A DNA stretch of 64,000 nt. Source: DASXVX01 sp036504075. GTDB lineage: Bacteria; Bacillota; Sulfobacillia; Symbiobacteriales; Symbiobacteriaceae. The DNA is taken from assembly GCA_036504075.1 (NCBI GenBank), contig DASXVX010000013.1:96255-160254 (forward strand), written 5' to 3'. Shown in pieces: positions 8,116 through 14,907 of this stretch. A program made the translations under genes and the position numbers. How positions within the stretch are numbered: position 1 is the stretch's first letter; each line of letters begins with the position of its first letter. The notes under the pieces were generated by a model. It was not told the origin of the DNA. It was given only the letters and a program-made list of their open reading frames with translations, and searched no databases.

Positions 8116-8255
8116 AATGATTCTCGCCGCCCGGGGCTTACTCGCTAATTTGTAGGCGAAGTATGTCGTTGTCGCTCCTTCGCGCCCGTGCGGCTGCGAA
8201 TCTTTAACTTTCGCCCCTACGCATTCCTGCGACCCCCGGCCGGCTCGCCTCCCTT
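8116..8255. repeat. Dispersed ~140-bp intergenic repeat, copy 1
   Basis: This stretch aligns base for base, with a few small gaps, to 23324-23468. Shared blocks include AATGATTCTCGCCGC, GTAGGCGA, GGCTGCGAATCTTT and CCCCGGCCGG. It starts right after the T run of the FapA terminator and lies in the 328-bp gap before the convergent hemL gene. No coding frame is conserved between the copies. The rest of this gap (8256-8347) shows no clear feature. Confidence 0.8.
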
Positions 8256-8347
8256 GGCGCCACTATGCAGCTGAGTAGACCCGTTTTTCTGACCACGTCG
8301 TTTCTTTTTGCGCGGGGACGGGGGCACGTGGCACGCGGCAGGTCGGT

Positions 8348-9643
8348 CTAGCCGTTCATCCTGGAAAAAACTTGTTCCGCGACCGCCAGCGTGTCGTCCA
8401 GATCGGCCCGGCTGTGCTGGATGGAGATCATCCAGGCCTCGAAGCGGCTCGGGGCCAGGCAGACGCCCCGGTCCAGGAAGCCCCGGAACATCCGGGCGAA
8501 CTGCTCCTTGTCGCTGCTTTCGGCGTCCGCATAGTTCACCACCGGCTGATTCGTGAAGAAAATGGTGAACATCGAGCCGCACCGGCCCACCTGGACCGTG
8601 TGGCCGTGCTTTCGGGCGATCTTCATCAGGCCGTCGGACAGGTACTTGCCGTCGTTCTCCAGCCGGTCGTACACGCCCGGGCGGCCCAGAATGTCCAGGG
8701 CTTTCAGGCCAACCTGGACGCTCAACGGGTTGCCGGCCAGCGTACCGGCCTGGTACGCCGGACCCAGCGGGGCTACATAGTCCATGATCTCGGCCTTGCC
8801 GCCGTAGGCGCCCAGGGCGACCCCGCCGCCGATCACCTTGCCCAGCGTCGTGATGTCCGGCGTGACCCCCAGCAGATTTTGCGCGCCGCCGTAACAGACC
8901 CGGAAGGCCGTGATCACCTCGTCGAAAATCAATAGGGCGCCGTGCTTGTGCGTCAGGTCCCGGACCCCTTCCAGATAGCCCGGCCCCGGCATCACAATGC
9001 CGAAGTTGCCGACAATCGGCTCCGTAATCACCGCCGCCACCTGCGGCCCCCAGGCCGCCAGGGCTGCCTCCAGCGCCGTCAGGTCGTTATACGGGACCGT
9101 GATCACATCCTGCGCCACTGCCTCCGTCACGCCCGCCGAGTCCGGCTGGCCCAGCTGGCTGGGGCCGGAGCCTGCGGCGATCAGAGCGAAGTCGGAATGG
9201 CCGTGGTAGCAGCCTGCCATTTTGATCAGCTTCGGCCGGCCGGTGAACGCTCTGGCCACTCGGACCGCACTCATGACCGCCTCCGTCCCCGAAGAGACGA
9301 ATCGCACCCGCTCCAGCCCCGGCATGGCTGCGTTCAGCCTGTCCGCCAGCTCGACCTCCCACGGGGTCGGCGTGCCGAAGAGCGTCCCGTTCTGCGCGAC
9401 GCGGATCACTTCCGCCGCGATTTCCGGGTGGGCGTGGCCCAGTATGCCCGGACCGTAGGCCGCCAGGTAGTCAACGTATCGGTTTCCGTCCACGTCCCAC
9501 AGGTATGCACCCTGGCCCCGGGACATGAAGACCGGGGCGCCGCCCCCCACGGCCTTGAAAGAGCGGGCCGGGCTGTTGACTCCACCTACAATATGAACGA
9601 CGGCCTTTTTGTAGTAAGCTTCAGATTGTACGTACCGAGACAA
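8348..9643 (-). CDS. hemL: Glutamate-1-semialdehyde 2,1-aminomutase
   Basis: The 431-residue PLP enzyme converts glutamate-1-semialdehyde to 5-aminolevulinate in C5 tetrapyrrole synthesis. It shows GGVNSPARSF near the N terminus, SSGTEAVMSAVRVAR for phosphate binding, the GCYHGHSD motif, FDEVITAFR, and the PLP lysine in TTLGKVIGGG, all characteristic of HemL. It initiates at TTG 9643 behind a perfect AAAGGAGG with 7-base spacing. Length is normal for the family. It is not accompanied by other hem genes; the product could feed the cobalamin used by the class II ribonucleotide reductase elsewhere in the window. Confidence 0.95.
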   Translation of the reverse strand: MSRYVQSEAYYKKAVVHIVGGVNSPARSFKAVGGGAPVFMSRGQGAYLWDVDGNRYVDYLAAYGPGILGHAHPEIAAEVIRVAQNGTLFGTPTPWEVELADRLNAAMPGLERVRFVSSGTEAVMSAVRVARAFTGRPKLIKMAGCYHGHSDFALIAAGSGPSQLGQPDSAGVTEAVAQDVITVPYNDLTALEAALAAWGPQVAAVITEPIVGNFGIVMPGPGYLEGVRDLTHKHGALLIFDEVITAFRVCYGGAQNLLGVTPDITTLGKVIGGGVALGAYGGKAEIMDYVAPLGPAYQAGTLAGNPLSVQVGLKALDILGRPGVYDRLENDGKYLSDGLMKIARKHGHTVQVGRCGSMFTIFFTNQPVVNYADAESSDKEQFARMFRGFLDRGVCLAPSRFEAWMISIQHSRADLDDTLAVAEQVFSRMNG

Positions 9644-9697
9644 TGTGGGACCTCCTTTGTGTGTGCAGGGCAAGCCGCCCATCATTTAGCACCGCGA

Positions 9698-9751
9698 GTC
9701 ACAAAGCCAACGTTGGTCGATCGACTTGCGCAGAGCTCCCGTCGTGTTGAC
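9698..9751. repeat. Palindromic intergenic repeat, copy 1 (diverged)
   Basis: GTCACAAAGCCAACGTTGGT at the left end and CGTCGTGTTGAC at the right match the copies at 24661 and 63523, with a 2-base deletion in the right arm. It lies between the divergent hemL and ketopantoate reductase genes. Confidence 0.75.
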
Positions 9752-9795
9752 TCTTCGAGTCGCCAAGCAAAGAACCCCTGAGGAGGCTGACACAC

Positions 9796-10683
9796 ATGCG
9801 CATCGCCATCATGGGTACCGGGGCCACCGGCTCATTTTACGGCGCCAAACTCGCTCGGGCCGGGTACGACGTCACGTTCATCGCCAGGGGGGCGCACCTG
9901 AAGGTGCTTCAGGCCCACGGCCTGAAAGTCACCGGCCAGGAGGAGTTCTCCGTACCGCAAGTCCGGGCCGTCGCCAGCCCGACGGAAGCCGGAACCATGG
10001 ATGTGATCCTCTTTTGCGTGAAAGCCTACGATACCGACGAAGCCGCCCGCCTCATCGTCCCGATGATTGGACCGGACACCATGGTCGTGCCCATCCAGAA
10101 CGGCGTCAACAGCTACCACGAGATCGGTGACGTAGTGGGTCTGGACCATGTGGTGGGCGGCATCTGCCGCATCTCCGTCGAAATCCCGGTCCCCGGCACC
10201 GTTCAGCTAAACAGCCCGTTCAAGGAGATCCTCTTCGGCGAGATGGACGGCTCCGCCAGCGCCCGCACGGCAGCCTTCGCCGCTGTCCTGGAAAAGGCGG
10301 AGATTCCGCACCGGGTCTCCGCCCATGTCCAGGTGGAGCTCTGGAAGAAGTTCATCTTTATCACGGCCATGAGCGCCCTCACCGGCGCCACCCGGTCGCC
10401 CATCGGGCCCATTCGGGAGTGCCCCGAGACGTTTGCGCTGTACGGCCGCGTGGCCGCCGAAGTCGTCAAGCTCGACAGCAGCATCCCCGACGAACTGATC
10501 GCCCAGGCCCGGGCGTTTGCCGCCGGCATGAAGGCATCGCTCCTCGTTGACCTGGAGCGGGGCCGCCGGACCGAAGTGGAAACGCTGCAAGGTACCGTGG
10601 TCGTGCTGGGCAAGAAGCACGGCATCCCGACGCCGGTCACCGAAGTGCTCTACGCTCTCATCAAGCTGCACCAACCGAAGTAA
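9796..10683 (+). CDS. panE: 2-dehydropantoate 2-reductase (ketopantoate reductase)
   Basis: The 295-residue enzyme uses NADPH to reduce ketopantoate to pantoate for coenzyme A synthesis. The N-terminal Rossmann motif MGTGATGSFYGAKLA, the VKAYDTDEA strand, PIQNGVNS, the catalytic Lys region ELWKKFIFITAMSALTG and the C-terminal helical part with LLVDLERGRRTEVE match ApbA/PanE proteins. GAGGAGG lies 10 bases before the ATG. Some members of this family act on other 2-keto acids, so the exact substrate is probable rather than proven. Confidence 0.88.
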   Translation: MRIAIMGTGATGSFYGAKLARAGYDVTFIARGAHLKVLQAHGLKVTGQEEFSVPQVRAVASPTEAGTMDVILFCVKAYDTDEAARLIVPMIGPDTMVVPIQNGVNSYHEIGDVVGLDHVVGGICRISVEIPVPGTVQLNSPFKEILFGEMDGSASARTAAFAAVLEKAEIPHRVSAHVQVELWKKFIFITAMSALTGATRSPIGPIRECPETFALYGRVAAEVVKLDSSIPDELIAQARAFAAGMKASLLVDLERGRRTEVETLQGTVVVLGKKHGIPTPVTEVLYALIKLHQPK

Positions 10684-10689
10684 CGCTCC

Positions 10690-10751
10690 GGGGATACTTC
10701 CTCGCTCCCCGGCGGCTTGCGCCGCCGAACGTCGCTTCGGGAAGTATCCCC
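10690..10751. repeat. Nested palindrome (cruciform-like) after panE
   Basis: A perfect 12-bp inverted repeat, GGGGATACTTCC at 10690-10701 and GGAAGTATCCCC at 10740-10751, encloses a second perfect hairpin, GGCGGC-TTGC-GCCGCC at 10711-10726. No T run follows directly; a separate terminator-like hairpin is 18 bases downstream. Confidence 0.75.
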
Positions 10752-10769
10752 TGCGCTCCGTTTCCGGCC

Positions 10770-10799
10770 ACCCCCTCCGCCCGGAGGGGGTCATGCTTT
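10770..10799 (+). terminator. Terminator for panE
   Basis: ACCCCCTCC (10770-10778) pairs with GGAGGGGGT (10783-10791) across a 4-base loop, followed by CATGCTTTTA. Confidence 0.6.
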
Positions 10800-10801
10800 T
10801 A

Positions 10802-11518
10802 TCAGACCTTGGCAGCCACCGCGGCCGCCGTCCGGCGGACGAATTCGTCCGGGTCGCCGTGCAAGGCGGCGATGCGAACCTTGACTTCCGGGGAGCGATG
10901 GGGCAGCTTATCCAATGCGAGGATCGCCGCCCGGCGGACGTCCCGGTCCGGGTCAGCCAGCCGCTCCGCCAGAGGGCTTTCGACCTCAGCATATTCGCCC
11001 ATGGCCCCCAGGCAGTAGGCGGCCATTTTTCGGGCCAGCGGGTTTTCCGACCGCAGCGCCGCCACCGCCATCGACACCGCTTCCGGATGGCTCCGTCCCA
11101 GCTGCAGGCTGAAACCTGCCGCCGCCCAGCGCACATCCCGGTCTTCGGCGCCCATAGCGCCGCTGAGGGCGCCGTCCATCTCCGGGAACCAGCAGCCCAG
11201 CCGCGCCGCGACGATGGCGGCGCCCCAGGCCCGCCACGCATCCGGATCGGACATGGCCTGCCGCAGGGCCGGCGTCACCTCGCCCGACTGGTAGGCCAAA
11301 AACTGCAGGCATTCGGCGGCGTGGACTTGCACGCCCTTGTGCCGGTCCCCGATGGCGCGCATGAGCGCCGGCAGCAACGTGACCACCACCGGTTCCCAGT
11401 CGGCGCGGCTCCCCTCCAGTTCCGTCCGGAAAACCGCTTCGCAGGCCGCAGCGGCCCCCAGCCGCACCGCCGGGTCCCCGTCCGCCAGCCCGGTGCAAAT
11501 TCGCTCCAGATCGTGCAT
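10802..11518 (-). CDS. HEAT-repeat protein
   Basis: The 238-residue protein is built of tandem helical pairs, e.g. ADGDPAVRLGAAAACEAV, GDRHKGVQVHAAECLQFLA, GAEDRDVRWAAAGFSLQLG, LADPDRDVRRAAILALDKL and GDPDEFVRRTAAAVAAKV. The recurring D(R/P)DVRxAAxxAL pattern is that of HEAT/PBS-lyase repeats, a protein-protein interaction scaffold. It lacks catalytic motifs, so no reaction is assigned. The start ATG at 11518 has GGCGGGGG upstream. It is divergent from the nth gene. Confidence 0.82.
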   Translation of the reverse strand: MHDLERICTGLADGDPAVRLGAAAACEAVFRTELEGSRADWEPVVVTLLPALMRAIGDRHKGVQVHAAECLQFLAYQSGEVTPALRQAMSDPDAWRAWGAAIVAARLGCWFPEMDGALSGAMGAEDRDVRWAAAGFSLQLGRSHPEAVSMAVAALRSENPLARKMAAYCLGAMGEYAEVESPLAERLADPDRDVRRAAILALDKLPHRSPEVKVRIAALHGDPDEFVRRTAAAVAAKV

Positions 11519-11627
11519 CCAGGCATCCCCCGCCTTGCCAGAACTGCTCTCTTTATCATAGCCTTCCCGGCGGCCCCGTGCCAGGGACCGCCGCACGCTT
11601 CGGCGAAGTCACCAGAGCGAGGTGAAA

Positions 11628-12308
11628 GTGTTGACCACCAAACGCGTTCCGGCCCAGGCGATTCTGGAGCGCCTGAGCCAAATGTACCCCGACGCCAAGT
11701 GCGCCCTGGAACACGAGACGCCCTTTGAACTGCTGGTCGCGACGGTCCTGTCGGCCCAGTGTACCGACGTCCGGGTCAACATTGTGACCCGGCGGATGTT
11801 TCCGACCCACAACCGGCCCGAGCACTTCGCCGGCGCCACGCCCGACCAGATCGGCGAGATGATCCGGGACTGCGGCCTCTGGCAGACCAAGGCGAAGAAC
11901 ATCCACGCTGCGTCTCGGTTGATCCTGGAGCAGCACCACGGCGAAGTCCCCCGGACCATGGCAGAGCTAATCCAGCTACCCGGCGTTGGCCGGAAGACGG
12001 CCAATGTCGTGCTCGCCAACGCGTTTGGCGTGCCCGCGATCGCCGTGGATACCCATGTGCTCCGGGTTTCCAACCGGCTCGGCCTGGCAAAGGCGGAAAC
12101 CCCGGAGGAGACGGAGCAACAGCTCATGCGCCGCATCCCCAAACACCAGTGGTCGGCCGCCCACCACTGGCTGATCCACCATGGCCGCCAGGTCTGCGCA
12201 GCCCGCAAGCCCCGGTGCGGCGAATGCCCCCTGCTGGAGTTTTGCCGATACGGGCAGACCACACCAGCCGGGCAAACCCCTTCCAGCATCCTCCGTGAAA
12301 CGAAATAA
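11628..12308 (+). CDS. nth: Endonuclease III (DNA glycosylase/AP lyase)
   Basis: The product (about 226 residues) has the helix-hairpin-helix LPGVGRKTANVVLAN with catalytic Lys123, the catalytic aspartate in VDTHV (Asp141), and a C-terminal 4Fe-4S motif C-x6-C-x2-C-x5-C (Cys190, 197, 200, 206). It removes oxidised pyrimidines from DNA and nicks abasic sites. The start is uncertain: the SD GAGGTGA at 11619-11625 points to GTG 11628 or TTG 11631 rather than GTG 11622. It is likely monocistronic or followed by the MetX-like gene 53 bases downstream. Confidence 0.94.
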   Translation: MLTTKRVPAQAILERLSQMYPDAKCALEHETPFELLVATVLSAQCTDVRVNIVTRRMFPTHNRPEHFAGATPDQIGEMIRDCGLWQTKAKNIHAASRLILEQHHGEVPRTMAELIQLPGVGRKTANVVLANAFGVPAIAVDTHVLRVSNRLGLAKAETPEETEQQLMRRIPKHQWSAAHHWLIHHGRQVCAARKPRCGECPLLEFCRYGQTTPAGQTPSSILRETK

Positions 12309-12361
12309 AGGATTATACATGCCTCTAAGGAACTTCTCAGTTCCGGGAGGCGAATCTCGCC

Positions 12362-13447
12362 GTGCTAGTGCAGAAGCACCTGTTCAACACCCCCAAGCTC
12401 GATCTGGATATCGGGCAATCCATCCGCGCGACGGTGGGGTACGAGACTTATGGGCAACTCAGTCCCGCCCGGGATAACGCGATCCTGATCTGCCACTACT
12501 TCAGCGGCACCAGTCACGCAGCCGGACGCTACCATCCCGACGATGCCGAGCCGGGCTGGTGGGACGCGCTCGTCGGGCCGGGGAAGGCGTTCGACACCAA
12601 CCGCTACTTCGTCATCGCCATCGACACCCTCTGCAACCTGAACGTCCGGAACCCGCTCGTCATCACCACCGGTCCGGCCACCGTCGACCTTGCCACCGGC
12701 CTGCCCTATGGCGATCAGTTCCCACAGGTCACGATTCGGGACAACGTGCGGCTTCAGCACCAGCTACTGGCCTCCCTGGGCATCGAGAGCCTGGTGGCCG
12801 TGGCCGGCCCATCCATGGGCGGCTTTCAGGCGCTGGAGTGGGCCGTTACTTACCCGCACATGGTTGGCAAGGCCATCGCCGCTGTTTCTGCGCCCATCTG
12901 CCCGCCCGTCTTTGCCCTGGCATACTGCCAGGCCTGTATGGACGCCATTGTCGCCGACCCCGTGAACGGCCTGGTCAGGGCCGCCCGGCTTATGACCACC
13001 CTGGCCCGCAGCGATACCTGGATTACCGGCATATGGGGCCGCAAGACCGCAGCGGGTTCTGCACACCCCTGGGCCGACCGGGAGGGCCGTTTCGCCTTTC
13101 AGTCCGAAATGGAAACCGTTGCGAGGCAGCGGGCACAACTGTTTGATGCCAATCACTTCATCTATACGGCCCGCGCCTGTATTCTCCACGACATTGGGTA
13201 CGGAAACCGGGGTATCGAGGTCGCCGCGCAGAAAATCCAGGCCGCAGTACTCATGCTCCCGGTAACCAGCGACCTCATTTTCGCGCCCGAAGCCAGCCAG
13301 TCGTTCGTGGAACTCATCAAATCACACGGCGGATTAGCCGAGGTGTTCCCCATTGCATCCCCGAACGGTCACCTGGCCGCCATCACGGAAGCCGGAAGGC
13401 TCGCGGAGCCCATCGCCCGCTTTCTCAGCCGCGGGGAACTTCACTAA
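12362..13447 (+). CDS. metX: Homoserine O-acetyltransferase-like alpha/beta hydrolase
   Basis: The 361-residue protein shows the MetX-type layout: CHYFSGTSHAAG, IDTLCNLNVRNP, the nucleophile elbow AGPSMGGFQALEW (Ser151), a catalytic Asp in LPVTSDLIF and a C-terminal PNGHLAAI histidine. In the classical reaction it acetylates homoserine for methionine synthesis, which would feed the riboswitch-controlled metY 1.5 kb downstream. The sequence is closer to the divergent MetX-like group than to biochemically typical MetX, so the acyl acceptor is inferred. It starts at GTG 12362 with GGGAGG upstream at longer than usual spacing. Confidence 0.75.
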   Translation: MLVQKHLFNTPKLDLDIGQSIRATVGYETYGQLSPARDNAILICHYFSGTSHAAGRYHPDDAEPGWWDALVGPGKAFDTNRYFVIAIDTLCNLNVRNPLVITTGPATVDLATGLPYGDQFPQVTIRDNVRLQHQLLASLGIESLVAVAGPSMGGFQALEWAVTYPHMVGKAIAAVSAPICPPVFALAYCQACMDAIVADPVNGLVRAARLMTTLARSDTWITGIWGRKTAAGSAHPWADREGRFAFQSEMETVARQRAQLFDANHFIYTARACILHDIGYGNRGIEVAAQKIQAAVLMLPVTSDLIFAPEASQSFVELIKSHGGLAEVFPIASPNGHLAAITEAGRLAEPIARFLSRGELH

Positions 13448-13527
13448 CGCATCACCCCGAAGGGAAACGGACACCCTATGGCGAATCCAGAATGTGGTGA
13501 AACGCCACAGGGGGAGGGGGAGCGCAG

Positions 13528-13965
13528 GTGATACAAGTGGGAGAACAGGCGCCTGATTTCACCCTGGAGAGCAACAACGGCACGTTTGTGCTGGCTTCAC
13601 TCAAGGGCGAACAGAACGCTGTCATCATCTTCTACCCAAAAGACAACACCCCGGGCTGAAACCGGCAACTCAGCGCCGCGCGTGACGCGGCGGCCGATTA
13701 TGCAAAACGCAATGCCCAGGTGGTGGCCGTTAACCCGGGGACGATTGCCAGCCATGCCAAGTGGGCCGAAAAGTTCGGCTTCAACTTTCCCATTTGCCAC
13801 GACCCCGACAAGCACGTGGCCGCCGCTTACGGCGCCCTGAACCTACTAGGCGGTATCTCGCGGTGCGTCATCGTCGTCAACAAGCAGGGGAAAGCGACCT
13901 GGGTCAAGTCCGGCATGCCCGCGACCGAGGATATTCTGGCGGCATTGGACGCCATGGCCCAATAA
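13528..13965 (+). CDS. Selenocysteine-containing peroxiredoxin (BCP/PrxQ type), TGA read as Sec
   Basis: Read through one in-frame TGA (13657-13659), the frame runs from GTG 13528 to TAA 13965 and gives 145 residues, the normal length for BCP-type peroxiredoxins. The TGA is residue 44 and falls exactly on the peroxidatic cysteine of the PxxxTxxC motif (P37-KDN-T41-PG-U44). Arg112 in GISRC is the conserved active-site Arg. Both sides of the TGA are family-like (GEQAPDFTLES before; FNFPICHDPDKHVAAAYGA after). A SECIS-like hairpin starts 3 bases after the TGA. The usual resolving Cys five residues on is Ser49; Cys90 or Cys113 could substitute. It would reduce peroxides. A simple nonsense mutation is the alternative. 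Confidence 0.85.
13663..13696 (+). promoter_or_regulatory. SECIS-like hairpin for selenocysteine insertion
   Basis: Just after the in-frame TGA, CGCCGCG (13674-13680) pairs perfectly with CGCGGCG (13686-13692) around the pentaloop CGTGA. A lower 4-bp helix forms between 13663-13666 and 13693-13696, with a 7-base bulge on the 5' side. The apical loop starts 21 bases after the TGA and has G as its second base, which fits the known bacterial SECIS pattern. The hairpin is part of the coding sequence. Confidence 0.75.
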
Positions 13966-13993
13966 CCGGCACGAAAAAGGGAGGGCGGTTTCC

Positions 13994-14452
13994 GTGCCCA
14001 TGGATCGAGTTCGCTTTGGCTCAGAGGTCGCCCCGAACCTGCCCGTGCGGGGGCGGTCCGAGCGGCCTGCCGGCCCGGCGGCCGCGGCCTTCAAGAATCA
14101 GCTCTCGACGGCCCACGCCGGCCAGTTCAACGAGCGCATCGAGAAAGGTCTGGCCGAAATCGAGCGGCTCGGCGACCGGCTGGCCGACAGTCAGACATTT
14201 GGCGACCTCAAGCAGTACAAGCAGGCCGTGGCCGTTCTGGTCCGGGACCTCACCAACCACATGGTCCAGATTCGGACCGACCTGGACTGGGACACCCAGA
14301 CCTGGGAGCAGCGCACGCTGGTCACCATCCGCCGGGTGGACGAAGAGCTGGAGAAGCTTACGAACCTCGTGCTCGACCAGGAGAAAGACCACCTGGCCAT
14401 CCTGGACAAAATCGGGGAGATCCGGGGTCTCCTGCTCGATATGAAAATGTAG
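13994..14452 (+). CDS. YaaR-family protein (DUF327)
   Basis: The 152-residue, mostly helical protein contains AFKNQLSTAHAGQFNERIEK, then the long helix LGDRLADSQTFGDLKQYKQ, VAVLVRDLTNHMVQI and a charged C-terminal coiled coil ending EIRGLLLDMKM. This matches YaaR/DUF327 of spore formers, a family without a settled function. GGGAGGG lies 7 bases before the GTG start. It follows the selenoprotein gene by 28 bases and is closed by a terminator, so the two may be co-transcribed. Confidence 0.85.
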   Translation: MPMDRVRFGSEVAPNLPVRGRSERPAGPAAAAFKNQLSTAHAGQFNERIEKGLAEIERLGDRLADSQTFGDLKQYKQAVAVLVRDLTNHMVQIRTDLDWDTQTWEQRTLVTIRRVDEELEKLTNLVLDQEKDHLAILDKIGEIRGLLLDMKM

Positions 14453-14471
14453 TGTGCTAATCGATACAGGT

Positions 14472-14521
14472 GAGCCGCCCAGTCTGTGCACGCCGTGCTG
14501 CACAGGTGGAGCGGCTCTTTA
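14472..14521 (+). terminator. Terminator after the YaaR gene
   Basis: GAGCCGC (14472-14478) pairs with GCGGCTC (14511-14517), with an inner helix GTGCA/TGCAC region, followed by TTTA. Confidence 0.8.
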
Positions 14522-14611
14522 CGTGTTCCTGGATCCCGGCGGGGGAGAACAGCCCGCCCGTGACCGGCAGAACCGCTGCCGAAAACTGTTCGCATTGAAT
14601 AGTACAGTTTG

Positions 14612-14640
14612 TTGACAGGCCTTTCCGCTCGTGATAGGAT
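14612..14640 (+). promoter_or_regulatory. Sigma-A-type promoter of the metY riboswitch transcript
   Basis: TTGACA (14612-14617) and TAGGAT (14635-14640) are separated by 17 bp and lie about 30 bp upstream of the riboswitch. Confidence 0.85.
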
Positions 14641-14668
14641 GCATCCAATACAACCGAATACAAGGTGA

Positions 14669-14825
14669 CTCTTATCCAGAGCGGCTGAGGGGAACGGCCC
14701 GATGAAGCCCGGCAACCCAGGGTAACCTGAAGGTGCCAACTCCGCTAGCGGTATCACCGATTTACAGATCGCCACGGGCACCCACGGCCCGGCGGCGGTC
14801 GGCGAATCACCGCAGGAGATAAGAG
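14669..14825 (+). promoter_or_regulatory. SAM-I (S-box) riboswitch aptamer
   Basis: P1 is formed by CTCTTATC (14669-14676) and GATAAGAG (14818-14825). Inside are the canonical S-box core elements: GAGGGGAACGGCCCGATGA, GCCCGGCAACCC, and GGTGCCAACTCC. This aptamer binds S-adenosylmethionine and here controls metY through the terminator that follows. The P4-side loop sequence is expanded (CCACGGGCACCCACGGCCC region). Ligand-bound RNA should favour the terminator, so metY is off when methionine is plentiful. Confidence 0.95.
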
Positions 14826-14845
14826 GGAAGTGCGACTCATTTGTC

Positions 14846-14878
14846 GGACCTCTCCCTCATGGAGAGGTCCTTGTTTTT
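14846..14878 (+). terminator. Riboswitch-controlled terminator
   Basis: GGACCTCTCC (14846-14855) pairs perfectly with GGAGAGGTCC (14861-14870) and is followed by TTGTTTTT. It is the expression platform of the SAM-I riboswitch. Confidence 0.93.
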
Positions 14879-14907
14879 GGGAGAAAAGGGAAAAGGAGAG
14901 AGCACAC

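Noticed and set aside
8116..8255. Insertion sequence remnant
   Set aside because: No transposase-like frame, no terminal inverted repeats shared by both copies and no visible target duplication.
13580..13840. Peroxiredoxin as a plain pseudogene
   Set aside because: Everything except the single TGA is intact, the TGA falls on the catalytic position, and a SECIS-like hairpin follows; it is retained as the alternative but considered less likely.
14453..14907. T-box leader upstream of metY
   Set aside because: The conserved core and P1 helix are those of the SAM-I riboswitch; no T-box antiterminator sequence is present.
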